Shown piece by piece: positions 62,953 through 64,000 of a DNA stretch of 64,000 nucleotides. Source of the stretch: Luteibacter aegosomatissinici (lineage in GTDB: Bacteria; Pseudomonadota; Gammaproteobacteria; Xanthomonadales; Rhodanobacteraceae); contig NZ_CP095742.1 of the NCBI RefSeq assembly GCF_023078495.1, positions 248,001 to 312,000 of the forward strand, in the 5' to 3' direction. Below the pieces are notes generated by a model. That model was given only the letters and a program-made list of their open reading frames with translations, searched no databases and was not told where the DNA came from. The position numbers and the translations under genes were made by a program. Numbering within the stretch: position 1 is the stretch's first letter; every line of letters starts with the position of its first letter.

Positions 62953-64000
<1,048 letters not shown>

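Overview
The window is a high-GC chromosomal segment of a gammaproteobacterium of the Xanthomonadales, most likely Rhodanobacteraceae (Luteibacter/Dyella-like). The evidence is the family make-up (DUF3348, DUF802, DUF2894, DUF6776, AmpE, an MFS-PlsC fusion), the def-fmt-rsmB and LysM-dprA-topA-tsaC-purD neighbourhoods, and a gammaproteobacterial atp operon. Genus is inferred from gene content only. I see no insertion sequence, prophage, CRISPR array or rRNA.

Bases 1-15400 form a sugar-use region. After a partial gene, a cupin protein and a secreted GH30 glycosidase (844-2418), an eight-gene minus-strand operon (10857 down to 2509) encodes a Gfo/Idh/MocA oxidoreductase, an NHS-type permease, three isomerase-fold TIM-barrel proteins, a GMC dehydrogenase with its Tat-signal small subunit, and a DUF1080 (3-keto-glycoside-acting) protein. 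A divergent LacI-family regulator starts at 11155, and two near-identical 16-bp palindromes lie between them. I read this as a glycoside C3-oxidation pathway with enzymes on both sides of the inner membrane. A second, Tat-exported Gfo/Idh protein follows at 13107-14687.

Bases 15400-24750 hold a secreted phospholipase C/phosphatase, a multicopper oxidase, a CocE-type hydrolase, several secreted unknowns, a J-domain coiled-coil protein and tRNA-Ile2(CAU).

Bases 24890-29020 hold the most interesting locus: DUF3348, DUF802, OmpA-family and DUF2894 genes in one tight operon. The DUF802 protein has four membrane segments with MotA/ExbB/TolQ-like TM3-TM4 motifs and a tail of about 600 residues with hendecad repeats. 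The OmpA protein has one membrane helix carrying an Asp, as in MotB. Together they look like a ZorAB-like ion-driven stator/motor, but the known Zorya effectors are absent.

Bases 29000-42700 carry an AraC-VOC pair, rpoD, dtd, an LpxL-type acyltransferase, a surface-polysaccharide group (TPR protein, GT39-like, GT4, O-antigen ligase, second GT4) and rsmB-fmt-def. Bases 42900-53120 run forward with a LysM protein, dprA, topA, tsaC, an AMP-ligase, purD and an MFS-acyltransferase fusion. Bases 53129-58217 run backward with ampE, nudC, erpA, a bactofilin, a DUF6776 protein, bfr, bfd and rppH. tRNA-Met, a LuxR-type regulator, queD, a phasin-like protein and the atp operon (atpI, B, E, F, H and partial A) close the window.
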